Positions 9,191-19,344 of a stretch of 64,000 bases of DNA are shown here, piece after piece. The stretch spans positions 186,001 to 250,000 of the forward strand of contig CAZGJZ010000008.1 in the NCBI GenBank assembly GCA_964525935.1. Direction: 5' to 3'. Made by a program: the position numbers and the translations under genes. A model generated the notes under the pieces. That model searched no databases and was not told where the DNA came from. It was given only the letters and a program-made list of their open reading frames with translations. This DNA comes from UBA2377 sp964525935 (GTDB taxonomy: Bacteria; Verrucomicrobiota; Verrucomicrobiia; Opitutales; Opitutaceae). Within the stretch, counting starts at the first letter, position 1. Each line of letters begins with the position of its first letter.

Positions 9191-9229
9191 AGCCCGCCCC
9201 GCAGCAATGCGCGGCGGGCTTTTCTTTTC
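9191..9229 (+). terminator. Intrinsic terminator after typA
   Basis: AGCCCGCC (9191-9198) pairs with GGCGGGCT (9213-9220), followed by TTTTCTTTT. It separates typA from the convergent RND pump gene. Confidence 0.85.
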
Positions 9230-9276
9230 GGAAGTCGGGCGAGGTCTCAGCCCCGCCCCAACAGGGCCTCGCCGGC

Positions 9277-12200
9277 TTACTCCTCCCGCGTCTCGCGCTC
9301 GATCTCCTCGGCTTTTTTCAAGCCATGGGCGCTCGAGTGGCCCGTGAACTTCACGCACAGCCGGTCGATCAGGATATAAAAGATCGGAATCACGAACAGC
9401 GTCATGCCCGTCGCGATCGTCAGGCCGCCCACCACGACGATACCCATGGGATTGCGCGTCTCGGCACCGGCGCCGCTCGCAAAGGCAATCGGCACCGCAC
9501 CCAGCACGGTCGCAATCGAGGTCATCAGAATCGGCCGGAACCGCAGCGTCGCCGACTCAAAAGCCGCGTCAAACGCACTGCGCCCCTCAATCTGGAGCTG
9601 GTTCGCAAATTCGACAATCAGGATGCCGTTCTTCGCCACGAGGCCGATCAGCATGATGAGGCCGAATCGCGAAAACAGGTTGTCCGTCATCGCCACGCCC
9701 CAATAACGCGTTGCATAGAGCACCAGCACTCCACCCGCGAGGGCCAGGCCTACGCCCGTGAAAATGGTCACCGGGTGAATCCACGATTCGAACTGCGCCG
9801 CGAGGATCAGGAACGTAAACACCAGCGCCAGCGCAAAGAGCATGTAGGTATCGCTGCCGCTCTCGACGAATTCACGGGTCTCGCCATCCCAGGCAAAAGT
9901 GTAGCCCGTGGGTAAAATCGCGCGCACGCGCTCCTCGAGGAAGGATACGCCATCGCCGACCGTCGTGCCCGTGGACAGCTGCGCCGACACCGTGACCGAG
10001 CGCAGCCGGTTCGTGTGCGGAAAGTTTTCCGGCACCGTGCTCTCGGAGGTGGTCACGAGGTTGCTGAGTTGCACGAGGTGTCCATCGGTGGATTTCACAT
10101 AAAGCCGGGCGAGATCCTGTGGCGTCCGCCGGTTGAAATCCTCGACCTGCACATAAACATCATACTGCTGGTTGCCGCGCTGGAATTGCGTCACCCGCCG
10201 GCCGCCGAGCATGCTTTCCATCGTGGTCGCAATGCTCGCGATGGGCACGCGAAGGTCGGCCGCCTTGGCGCGGTCGATGCGCACATTGAGCTGCGGCTTG
10301 GTCGGCGATGGATCCACGCGCGGCAGGAGAAACAGCGGGCTCTTGCGCATTTCCGTCTGCACCTGTTCGCCCAGCTTCTGGAGCTGGCCAAAATCGCTGC
10401 CGAGCAACACCAGCTCGATGCCACCGCCGCCACCGCCACGGCCACGCCCGCCGCCGCGGAAGGGACGCGCCGGCGCCGCGAAGGCCTGGCCACCCGTCAC
10501 TTCGTTTTGGAATTTTTTGCGCATCTCGGCCACGATGTCCTGCGTGGTTCGGCTGCGTTCTTCCCAAGGCTTGAGCGTCGCAAAGATGAAGGCGCTGCCC
10601 CCGTCGCCGGTGCGGTGGAACGTCCGGTCCATCTCCGGCACCGCCAGCACCATTTTCTCCATCTCATAGGAATACACCCGGGTGTATTCCGGCGTGGATC
10701 CAACCGGCGGGATGAAATTCGCCGTGAACACGCCACGGTCCTCGATCGGCGTCAGCTCCCGGGAAAGTTTCGTGTAGACGAAGCCGCCGAGCACGCAGAA
10801 CGCCAGCGAGGCCCCCAGGATCACCCCCGGCAGGCGCAGCGCGCCGCGCAGGGACTTTTCGTAGCGACCGTTGAGCCACACGAAAAAGGGTTCGGTCTTG
10901 TTATAAAACCAGCCGTGCACCGCATGGCCATCGACCCGCTTGGCCCGCAGCATGCGCGAGCACATCATCGGCGTGAGCGTCAGTGCCACGAACGCCGAAA
11001 CCAGCACCGACACCGCCAGCGTGACACCAAACTCGAAAAACAACCGCCCGGTCTGGCCGCTCTGGAAAGCCACCGGCAAAAACACCGCAACCAGCGTCAA
11101 GGTTGTCGCAATGACCGCAAACGCCACCTGGCGCGCACCGTGAACCGCGGCGTGGATCGGTGCCTCCCCTTCCTCGATGCGGCGGTAGATATTTTCCAAC
11201 ATCACGATCGCATCATCGACCACCAGGCCGACCGCCAGCACCAGCGCCAGCAGTGTCAGGACGTTGATCGAGAAACCCATCCACGACATGATGGCGAACG
11301 AGCCGATCAGTGAGACCGGGATGGCGATCAGCGGAATGAGCGTCGCCCGCCAGTCGCGCAGAAAGAGGAAGATCATCAAAATAACCAGGATCGCCGCTTC
11401 CCAAAGCGTCTTGTAAACTTCCCGGACCGAGCGGTCGACGAACACACTGGTGTCGTAGCCCACGAGCACATCGATACCTTCCGGCAAATCAGCCCGCAAG
11501 ACCGGCAGGAGCGCCTGCACCCGCTCCGCCACGTCCAGCAGGTTGGATTGCGACTGGCGCAGAATCTGGACACCCACCGTCTGCTTGCCCTTGAAATAAG
11601 TTTCACTGCGGTAGTCTTCCGCGCCGAGCTCGACGCGGCCGACATCGGAAAATTTCACCTGGTAGTCACCGCGCGTCGCGAGCACGAGCTGCTCGTAATC
11701 CTGCGGCTCCGACATGTTGCCCTGCATGCGCACGGGAAACTCGCGCGAATCCGACTCAATGCGCCCGCTGGGGATATCGACGTTTTGCTGCCGCAAAGCG
11801 CTCTCCACGTCCGACACCGTGAGATTATAGGCTGCCAGCCGGTCGCTATCGACCCACAGGCGCATCGCGTAACGCTTGCCGCGGATATTGACCGCACCCA
11901 CGCCGGGAATCGCCTGCAATCGCTGCAACGCGATGCGCTCGACGATCTCCGTAATTTCCAGACGCGAGTAGCGCTCGGAGGTGAAAGCGAGCGACATGAT
12001 CGGACTGGCGTCGGCCTCGGTCTTCGAGACGCGAACATTGTCCACCTCGGGAGGCAGCCGCCCTTGCGCCCGGGAAACGCGGTCGCGCACGTCGTTGGCC
12101 GCTTCATCGATATTCCGGCTGAGGCTGAACTCCACGTTGATGCTCGACCGCTCTTCCGCGGAGGTGGAGCGCAGCACGCGGATGCCATCGATCGAGGCGA

Positions 12201-12411
12201 TTTCCTTTTCGAGCGGCTCGGTGACCTTCGATTCGACGACCTCGGCCGAAGCGCCGGGATAGCTGGTCTCAACCGAGATGATGGGCGAATCGATGTTGGG
12301 ATATTCGCGCACCGGCAGCCGGCCGAAAGACAGCAGGCCGATGAGGACAATCAGGATCGATGCGACGAGGCAGATGACCGGCCGGCGGATGGAGAGATCG
12401 GAAAGAATCAT
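9277..12411 (-). CDS. RND-type multidrug efflux transporter permease (HAE1/AcrB-like)
   Basis: A 1,044-residue inner-membrane proton/substrate antiporter of the hydrophobe/amphiphile efflux type. It opens with SDLSIRRPVICLVASILIVL and the PVREYPNID motif, has the usual duplicated 12-helix plan with two large periplasmic porter/docking loops, and carries the TM4 Asp-Asp pair in LVLAVGLVVDDAIVMLENI. The ending shows GLIMLIGLVAKNGILIVEFANQ, the matching second-half motif. The adaptor gene is 3 bases upstream, so the two are co-transcribed. No TolC-like outer-membrane channel gene is in the window. An unusual Gly/Arg-rich stretch is encoded at about 10421-10460 (residue ~650) in the second periplasmic loop. 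Confidence 0.95.
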   Translation of the reverse strand: MILSDLSIRRPVICLVASILIVLIGLLSFGRLPVREYPNIDSPIISVETSYPGASAEVVESKVTEPLEKEIASIDGIRVLRSTSAEERSSINVEFSLSRNIDEAANDVRDRVSRAQGRLPPEVDNVRVSKTEADASPIMSLAFTSERYSRLEITEIVERIALQRLQAIPGVGAVNIRGKRYAMRLWVDSDRLAAYNLTVSDVESALRQQNVDIPSGRIESDSREFPVRMQGNMSEPQDYEQLVLATRGDYQVKFSDVGRVELGAEDYRSETYFKGKQTVGVQILRQSQSNLLDVAERVQALLPVLRADLPEGIDVLVGYDTSVFVDRSVREVYKTLWEAAILVILMIFLFLRDWRATLIPLIAIPVSLIGSFAIMSWMGFSINVLTLLALVLAVGLVVDDAIVMLENIYRRIEEGEAPIHAAVHGARQVAFAVIATTLTLVAVFLPVAFQSGQTGRLFFEFGVTLAVSVLVSAFVALTLTPMMCSRMLRAKRVDGHAVHGWFYNKTEPFFVWLNGRYEKSLRGALRLPGVILGASLAFCVLGGFVYTKLSRELTPIEDRGVFTANFIPPVGSTPEYTRVYSYEMEKMVLAVPEMDRTFHRTGDGGSAFIFATLKPWEERSRTTQDIVAEMRKKFQNEVTGGQAFAAPARPFRGGGRGRGGGGGGIELVLLGSDFGQLQKLGEQVQTEMRKSPLFLLPRVDPSPTKPQLNVRIDRAKAADLRVPIASIATTMESMLGGRRVTQFQRGNQQYDVYVQVEDFNRRTPQDLARLYVKSTDGHLVQLSNLVTTSESTVPENFPHTNRLRSVTVSAQLSTGTTVGDGVSFLEERVRAILPTGYTFAWDGETREFVESGSDTYMLFALALVFTFLILAAQFESWIHPVTIFTGVGLALAGGVLVLYATRYWGVAMTDNLFSRFGLIMLIGLVAKNGILIVEFANQLQIEGRSAFDAAFESATLRFRPILMTSIATVLGAVPIAFASGAGAETRNPMGIVVVGGLTIATGMTLFVIPIFYILIDRLCVKFTGHSSAHGLKKAEEIERETREE

Positions 12412-12414
12412 GAC

Positions 12415-13527
12415 TTACTCTTCACCGGCGCTGCGAAATTCCGCCCGCTGGGCGCGAGGTTCAAGTTTGGCGCCCGGATACAGGATCAGCGCGCCCACCC
12501 CCGCCGCCACGATGCCGCGCTTTTCGTCAAACGCCGCGCCATTCACCGGCGTGATCTCAACGTAGCCCTTGGAACGCAGGCCGGTTTGCACGGGCACAAA
12601 TTCCGCCTCCGCCCCATCCTTCCCCTCCTTCACTGTAACCAGTTGCGGGCCGCTGGCCGTCGTGAGAATCGCGCCTTCCGGCACGGTCAACACGCCGTGG
12701 TGCACTTCGAGAACGATCTCGACGTTGGCGAACATGCCCGGACGGAACGCCGCGGGTGGGCTGGCGAGCAACCCCTTGACCTCACTCGAGCGCGTGTTGC
12801 GGTCGATCACCGAACTGACGAAGTAAACCTCACCCGACACGGCACTCTTGGCGTCGAGGTTGCGGGACTTCAGCAAAAACGGCGTGCCCTGATGGAGTTT
12901 GCTCAAAAACCGCTCCGGCACCTGAAAGCTGATTTTCATCCGGCTCAAATCGTTGAGCGTCGTGAGCGAAGTATTGGTCGTCACGTAGTCGCCCGGCGAG
13001 ATCGTGCGCGAACCGACCACGCCATCAAAGGGCGCTTTCAGTTCCGTTTTTTCCAACCGCAGTTTCAGGACCTGCAACTCCGCCTTCGCGGCGGAAAACT
13101 CGCTGCGGGCGCGGTCGTATTCAGACTGTGAAATGGTGCGACTCTCGCTCAGGTTTTCGCTGCGGGAGACATTCAACTCGGCGAGCTGGTAGCGCGCTTC
13201 CACTTGCGAGTATTGGGCTCGCAGCTCGGCATCGTCGATTTTCATCAGGAGCTGCCCCTTCGTCACTTGCTGGCCCTCCTCAAAATGGATCCCCTCCACG
13301 AGACCGTTGATCTCGGTCCGGATTTCCGCCGCCTCATTGGCCTCGAGCGAACCAACCACCGTCAACGACTCGGCCAGGTCACGGCGCTGCACCTGGGTCA
13401 CCTCGACCGGCTGCCGCTGCGTGACCGCGGGTGCGGTGCCGGCCCCGGACGAGGACTGTTTCGAGCATCCGCTGGCAAACGCCAGACCGGCCAGACAGGT
13501 GAGAATCGGAGCAAAGGATCGTGCCAT
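12415..13527 (-). CDS. RND efflux periplasmic adaptor (membrane fusion) lipoprotein
   Basis: A 370-residue membrane-fusion protein. The ATG at 13527 is chosen since it starts directly with a lipoprotein signal peptide (MARSFAPILTCLAGLAFASGC, cut here to its key end AFASGC with the lipid-bearing Cys near residue 21). The following domains are a lipoyl-like half with EINGLVEGIHFEEGQQVTKG, an alpha-hairpin rich in Glu/Arg/Ser heptads, the returning half KAPFDGVVGSRTISPGDYV, and beta-barrel and membrane-proximal domains. It bridges the pump encoded 3 bases downstream to an outer-membrane channel encoded elsewhere. An upstream in-frame ATG at 13587 would spoil the signal peptide. Confidence 0.92.
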   Translation of the reverse strand: MARSFAPILTCLAGLAFASGCSKQSSSGAGTAPAVTQRQPVEVTQVQRRDLAESLTVVGSLEANEAAEIRTEINGLVEGIHFEEGQQVTKGQLLMKIDDAELRAQYSQVEARYQLAELNVSRSENLSESRTISQSEYDRARSEFSAAKAELQVLKLRLEKTELKAPFDGVVGSRTISPGDYVTTNTSLTTLNDLSRMKISFQVPERFLSKLHQGTPFLLKSRNLDAKSAVSGEVYFVSSVIDRNTRSSEVKGLLASPPAAFRPGMFANVEIVLEVHHGVLTVPEGAILTTASGPQLVTVKEGKDGAEAEFVPVQTGLRSKGYVEITPVNGAAFDEKRGIVAAGVGALILYPGAKLEPRAQRAEFRSAGEE

Positions 13528-13595
13528 GGGATGAAAGACCGGAACTAAGTGAGCGATTGGGAGGCCGAGCGCAACCTGCGTGCGCAATTGTTGCG

Positions 13596-13623
13596 AAAAA
13601 AAACGGAGCCCGGGCGGGCTCCG
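13596..13623 (-). terminator. Intrinsic terminator of the gcvT-gcvH operon (minus strand)
   Basis: Read on the minus strand, CGGAGCCC pairs with GGGCTCCG (plus positions 13616-13623 and 13604-13611) and is followed by eight T (13596-13603 as A on the plus strand). It sits 28 bases beyond the gcvH stop codon. Confidence 0.88.
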
Positions 13624-13650
13624 CTCGCAGTGAAAAAACGTCCAGCCACT

Positions 13651-14034
13651 TTAGCTGGTATGTTTCGTGTAAGCGGCCGCATCGAGCAACGCATCCGCCT
13701 CGGCGGCATTGGCGAGTTTAAGCCTCAGCATCCAGCCGGCCCCGTAAGGCGCGGAATTCACCGTTTCCGGCGCGCTGTCGAGCGCGGCGTTGACGGCCAC
13801 GACGGTGCCGGAGACCGGCGAGTAAAGGTCGGAGGCCGCTTTCACCGACTCCACCACGCCAAAGGTCGCACCGGCCGCGAGCGTCGCCCCCACCTTGGGC
13901 AACTGCACAAACGTGATATCGCCGAGGGAATTTTGCGCGTAGTCGCTGATCCCAACCAGCGCGCTGCCGTCGCTCTCCAGCTTCAGCCATTCGTGGGATT
14001 TTGCGTAACGAAGATCGCCAGGGACGTTGCTCAT
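13651..14034 (-). CDS. gcvH: Glycine cleavage system H protein
   Basis: A 127-residue lipoyl carrier of the glycine cleavage system. It starts with DLRYAKSHEWLKLE and has the lipoylation site VESVKAASDLYSP with Lys65, then the GAGWMLRLKL ending typical of the family. The lipoyl arm shuttles the aminomethyl group between the P, T and L proteins. Its ATG overlaps the gcvT stop codon by 4 bases (ATGA, 14031-14034), indicating translational coupling. The P-protein gene is not in the window. Confidence 0.96.
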   Translation of the reverse strand: MSNVPGDLRYAKSHEWLKLESDGSALVGISDYAQNSLGDITFVQLPKVGATLAAGATFGVVESVKAASDLYSPVSGTVVAVNAALDSAPETVNSAPYGAGWMLRLKLANAAEADALLDAAAYTKHTS

Positions 14035-15131
14035 GAGGATTTTTTTAGTTCCACAAAGGGAGGTTTGACGAGATGCAAATTGAGCTTCGTGCCGCGGATA
14101 TCGACGGCCAGCGGAGCCGCCAGTGCCGCAGTCGCCACGAGCGCGGAGCCGATGGCCTCGTTGAGTAGCGGCGAGAGCGTGCCGGAAACGACCTTGCCGA
14201 CCACGGCGCCATCGGGGCCGAGCACCGGCGTGTCCGCGCGCACGATGCGGCGGTCGCCAGTCTTGAAGAACACGATCTTCTGTGCCGAACCTTGGGCTTT
14301 CTCCGCTTTCAGCGCCTCGGAGCCGATAAACGCGCCTTTGTCGAATTTCACCACCCAGCCGAGGCCGGCCGTGATCGGAGTGATGTGCTCGGTGATTTCG
14401 TGGCCATAGAGCGGAAAGCCCGCCTCGAGCCGCAGGCTGTCGCGCGCACCGAGTCCCGTCAGCTCAAGCCCAAAGGGTCCGCCCGCCGCTACGATCGCTT
14501 CATTCAAGCGCACCGTGTCGCCTGCCGCGCAGTAAAGCTCCACGCCATCTTCACCCGTGTAACCCGTGCGGCTGATGAGGCACGGCACACCCGCGACCAT
14601 GCCGTTGGCGAAATGATAGTATTTGATCTCGCTGAGATTTGCGCTCGTGAGCGTTTGCACCAGTGCGACGGCCTTCGGCCCTTGGATGGCGAGCTGCCCG
14701 TAGTCAGCCGACCGATCCGTTACGGTGCACGCAAAACCCTTCGCCTGGTCCTGAATCCACGCGATGTCCTTGGCGATGTTGCCCGCGTTGATGCAAAGCA
14801 AATAGTCGTCCGTCCCGCGCATGTAGACCAGCAGGTCATCCACCACGCCACCGTGTGGATAACACATCACCGTGTAGAGGACGCGCCCGGGAAAAAGCTT
14901 GGTGCAGTCGTTGGTGACGAGGTGCTGCAAAAACTTCAGCGCCTCCGTTCCTTTCACATCGGCCTCGCCCATGTGGCTCACATCAAACAAACCGCAGCGG
15001 GCGCGCACGGCCTTGTGTTCCTCCAGGATGCTGCGGTATTGCACCGGCATTTCCCAGCCAGCGAAGTCCACCAAGCGTCCGCCGTGGGCGGCGTGAAAAT
15101 CGCGCAACGGGGTCCGCTTGAGTTCGCTCAT
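14031..15131 (-). CDS. gcvT: Glycine cleavage system T protein (aminomethyltransferase)
   Basis: A 366-residue tetrahydrofolate-dependent aminomethyltransferase that releases ammonia from the aminomethyl arm of GcvH and forms 5,10-methylene-THF. The N-terminus LKRTPLRDFHAAHGGRLVDF and the following AGWEMPVQY are family signatures, as are CGLFDVSHMGE and SRTGYTGEDGVELY. The ATG at 15131 (MSELKRTPL) is the family-like start; the frame extends to 15182 without support. It is first of a two-gene operon with gcvH and is divergent from lgt. Confidence 0.95.
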   Translation of the reverse strand: MSELKRTPLRDFHAAHGGRLVDFAGWEMPVQYRSILEEHKAVRARCGLFDVSHMGEADVKGTEALKFLQHLVTNDCTKLFPGRVLYTVMCYPHGGVVDDLLVYMRGTDDYLLCINAGNIAKDIAWIQDQAKGFACTVTDRSADYGQLAIQGPKAVALVQTLTSANLSEIKYYHFANGMVAGVPCLISRTGYTGEDGVELYCAAGDTVRLNEAIVAAGGPFGLELTGLGARDSLRLEAGFPLYGHEITEHITPITAGLGWVVKFDKGAFIGSEALKAEKAQGSAQKIVFFKTGDRRIVRADTPVLGPDGAVVGKVVSGTLSPLLNEAIGSALVATAALAAPLAVDIRGTKLNLHLVKPPFVELKKSS

Positions 15132-15281
15132 GCACAAGAGTAGTCGCGCTATCGGCACTCCTCGCAAGGCTCTTTTGGCCATGGTGCGATCGGCGCAGAT
15201 TGTATTCGCAACTCACGGCCGTCCCATAAACTGGGTTCATGCCGGGCCCGGCCGTTTTCCACCTCCGGCCGACCGATCCTG

Positions 15282-16109
15282 ATGTTTTCCGTCACGACAC
15301 TTCCCTTCGCCTATTGGGTTCACGACCTGAGCCCGTTCCTCATCCGTTTCACCGACACGTTCGGTCTGCGCTACTACGGCCTCGCCTACATGCTGGGCTT
15401 TCTCACGGGCTTCTGGCTGCTCAATCGCTACGCCCGTGCGGGCCGCTCGCGGCTGCCCGCTGCGCAGATCGGTGATTTCATGATGGTGATCATCATCGGC
15501 GTGCTGCTCGGGGGCCGGCTGGGGCATTTTCTGCTCTACCAAACCTCAGCGCTGCGCACCGATCCGCTCGCTTTTTTCCGCGTGTGGGAGGGCGGCATGG
15601 CCAGCCATGGTGGTTTCATCGGCGTGGGCGTGGCGTTGTGGTGGTTTGGGCGCTCGAGCCGGATCCCGGCCCTGCATCTCAGTGATCTGATCGCCTCCAC
15701 GACGGCGGTTGGGCTGATGTTCGGTCGTATCGCTAACTTCATCAACGGTGAGCTCTGGGGCAAACCCGCCACGGTCCCGTGGGCGGTGATTTTTTCCAAC
15801 ACCGGCGGCGGACCCGCCCCGCGGCATCCCTCCCAACTCTACGAAGCCTTGCTGGAAGGCGCCCTGTTGCTCGCGCTGGCGCAGTGGCGTTTCTGGCGCA
15901 CCGATGTCGTGCGCACGCAACCGGGCCGGCTCGCGGGCGAATTTCTGATCGCTTACGCGATCCTGCGCATGATCTGCGAAATTTTCATCGAACCCGACGC
16001 CAGCCTCATCTTCGGCCTCAGTCGCGGCACGTTTTACTCGGTATTCATCGTGGCCATCGGCGCGTGGTTTATCACACGCCGGGCCAAGCCGCTCACCGGT
16101 TTGAAATGA
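15282..16109 (+). CDS. lgt: Prolipoprotein diacylglyceryl transferase
   Basis: A 275-residue inner-membrane enzyme that moves diacylglycerol from phosphatidylglycerol to the lipobox Cys of prolipoproteins, the first step of lipoprotein maturation. It has about seven hydrophobic helices, the FGLRYYGLAYMLGF start region, the Lgt signature GRIANFINGELWG around residues 150-163, and RHPSQLYEA near 180. Several lipoproteins in this window (efflux adaptor, 27.5 kb protein) would be its substrates. It converges with glgC; the two stop codons are directly adjacent (16109/16110) and no terminator is visible. Confidence 0.95.
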   Translation: MFSVTTLPFAYWVHDLSPFLIRFTDTFGLRYYGLAYMLGFLTGFWLLNRYARAGRSRLPAAQIGDFMMVIIIGVLLGGRLGHFLLYQTSALRTDPLAFFRVWEGGMASHGGFIGVGVALWWFGRSSRIPALHLSDLIASTTAVGLMFGRIANFINGELWGKPATVPWAVIFSNTGGGPAPRHPSQLYEALLEGALLLALAQWRFWRTDVVRTQPGRLAGEFLIAYAILRMICEIFIEPDASLIFGLSRGTFYSVFIVAIGAWFITRRAKPLTGLK

Positions 16110-17399
<1,290 letters not shown>

Positions 17400-17417
17400 A
17401 TTGGGTATTCTAAAGCC

Positions 17418-17447
17418 TTGCTCCAGCTTTGGGGCCGACGGTATTTT
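17418..17447 (+). promoter_or_regulatory. Possible sigma-70-type promoter for glmS
   Basis: TTGCTC (17418-17423) and TATTTT (17442-17447) are 18 bases apart in the short glgC-glmS intergenic space. The start would be near 17454, giving a very short leader. The match to consensus is partial, so this is tentative. Confidence 0.3.
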
Positions 17448-17469
17448 CGCCAGTTAAAATTCATAAACT

Positions 17470-19320
17470 ATGTGTGGCATCGTTGGCTATGTAGGTAAAC
17501 AAAAGGCGGCATCGCTGATCATTGAGGGGCTCAAGCGCCTCGAATATCGGGGCTATGATTCCGCGGGGGTTGCAATTTTCCAAGACGGTCGCTTCGAGGT
17601 CGCCAAGAAGGCTGGCCGGGCCATCGAACTCGAAAAGGCCGCCGTCAAACATCGCTTCACCGGCACTCACGGTATCGGTCACACGCGCTGGGCCACCCAC
17701 GGCGGAGTCACCGACGCCAACGCCCATCCCCACATCAGCAGCGACGGGCAGATCGCCCTCATCCATAACGGCGTCATCGAAAATTTCATCTCGATGAAGA
17801 AATTCCTCATTGAGAAGGGCTATACTTTCAAATCCGAGACCGACACCGAGGCGCTCTGTAATCTCATTGCCTACCATTATGCCAAGGAGCCTCTCGTGGC
17901 CGGTGAAAGCCGGTTCCTCGAAAGCGTGCGCAAGACGCTCCGCCACGTCGAAGGCACCTACGGCATCGTGGTCATGTGCTTGGACAATCCCGGTGAACTC
18001 GTTTCCGCCCGCAAGGGCTCCCCGCTCATCCTCGGCCTCGGCGATGGCGAAAATCTCATCGCCAGCGACGTCGCCGCCATCGTCAGCCGCACACAAAATG
18101 TCGTTTACCTCAAAGACGGCGAACTCGCCCACGTCACCGCTGCCAACATTTCCATCACCACCCTCAGCGAGGGCATCGTTGATCCCGTCATCGACAAGGT
18201 GACCTGGTCCATCGCCGACGCCGAGCTCAACGGCTACGCGCACTTCATGGAGAAAGAGATTTTTGAGCAACCAACCGCGCTCGAAAACGCCATGCGCGGA
18301 CGCTTCTCGGAAGACGCCAGCACCGCGCAGTTTGGCGGCCTCAATGTCACTGCGACTGAATTCCGCCAGATCGAGCGCTTCATGTTCTGCGCCTGCGGCA
18401 CGGCATGGCACGCCTGTCTCGTGACCGAGCATCTCATCGAGCGTTTCGCTCGCGTGCCGGTCGAGGTCGATTACGCCTCGGAGTTTCGTTACCGTAACTC
18501 GCCGCTGTTCCGAAACACGCAGTTTTTTGTCATCAGTCAGTCAGGCGAAACCATCGACACCCTCGCCGCCCTGCGCGAGGCCAAGCGCAAAGGCTATCGG
18601 GTGCTTGCGATCAACAACGTCGTCGGCTCCAGCATCGCCCGCGAAGCCGATGGCGGCATCTACCAGCATGTCGGGCCCGAAGTTGGCGTCGCATCGACCA
18701 AGGCCTTCACCTCGCAACTCCTGCTTGGTGCCATGGTCGCGCTCTACGTCGCGCGCATGCGCGATATGAGTTTCAGCGAAGGCGCCACCTACGTCTCGGC
18801 ACTCAAAGGCGTGCCCGACCTCGTGCGCCGCGCCCTCGGCCAGGCGGCGCACATCCGCGGCATCGCCGAACGCTACGCCGGCTACAATGACATGCTCTTT
18901 CTCGGCCGGCTCTCGCTCTTCCCCATCGCACTCGAAGGCGCGCTCAAGCTGAAGGAAATTTCCTACATTCACGCCGAGGGCTACCCCGCCGCGGAAATGA
19001 AACACGGCCCCATCGCCCTCATCAGCGAAAAATGCCCGAGCGTGTTCTTCGTCACCAAAGGCGAGATGTTCGCCAAAGTCGTTTCCTCCATGCAGGAAAT
19101 CAAGGCGCGCAAGGGCAAGATCATCGCCATCTGCACCGAAGGCCTCGAGTTGCCCGCTGGTCTCGCCGACGAGATCATCCTTATCCCGGACTGCCACGAG
19201 GCCGTGCTGCCGATCGTCGCCACCATCCCGGTCCAGCTCCTGAGCTATTACATCGCCGTCGCTCGCGGGTGCGATGTGGACAAGCCACGCAATCTAGCCA
19301 AATCCGTCACCGTCGAATAG
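17470..19320 (+). CDS. glmS: Glutamine-fructose-6-phosphate aminotransferase (isomerizing)
   Basis: A 616-residue enzyme converting fructose-6-phosphate and glutamine to glucosamine-6-phosphate for peptidoglycan and LPS. The N-terminal glutaminase domain begins MCGIVGYVG with the catalytic Cys at position 2 and contains RLEYRGYDSAG and THGGVTDANAHPH. The two SIS sugar-isomerase domains follow, with SQSGETIDTLAALREAK and the KLKEISYIHAEGYPAAEMKHGP active-site region. The ending KPRNLAKSVTVE is the classic C-terminus. There is no room for a glmS ribozyme upstream. trpE follows after 24 bases, so co-transcription is likely. Confidence 0.97.
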   Translation: MCGIVGYVGKQKAASLIIEGLKRLEYRGYDSAGVAIFQDGRFEVAKKAGRAIELEKAAVKHRFTGTHGIGHTRWATHGGVTDANAHPHISSDGQIALIHNGVIENFISMKKFLIEKGYTFKSETDTEALCNLIAYHYAKEPLVAGESRFLESVRKTLRHVEGTYGIVVMCLDNPGELVSARKGSPLILGLGDGENLIASDVAAIVSRTQNVVYLKDGELAHVTAANISITTLSEGIVDPVIDKVTWSIADAELNGYAHFMEKEIFEQPTALENAMRGRFSEDASTAQFGGLNVTATEFRQIERFMFCACGTAWHACLVTEHLIERFARVPVEVDYASEFRYRNSPLFRNTQFFVISQSGETIDTLAALREAKRKGYRVLAINNVVGSSIAREADGGIYQHVGPEVGVASTKAFTSQLLLGAMVALYVARMRDMSFSEGATYVSALKGVPDLVRRALGQAAHIRGIAERYAGYNDMLFLGRLSLFPIALEGALKLKEISYIHAEGYPAAEMKHGPIALISEKCPSVFFVTKGEMFAKVVSSMQEIKARKGKIIAICTEGLELPAGLADEIILIPDCHEAVLPIVATIPVQLLSYYIAVARGCDVDKPRNLAKSVTVE

Positions 19321-19344
19321 TTTTCATCTTCTGAAATACCTGCC

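Noticed and set aside
7876..9207. 443-codon minus-strand frame opposite typA
   Set aside because: typA is unambiguous on the plus strand; the shadow frame shows no domain.
10015..13131. Long plus-strand frames (10015-11313 and 11548-13131) opposite the RND pump and adaptor
   Set aside because: Products are His/Arg/Ala-rich without motifs; pump and adaptor are clear on the minus strand.
17400..17469. glmS ribozyme upstream of glmS
   Set aside because: Only 70 bases separate glgC and glmS, too short for the ribozyme, which is typical of Firmicutes.
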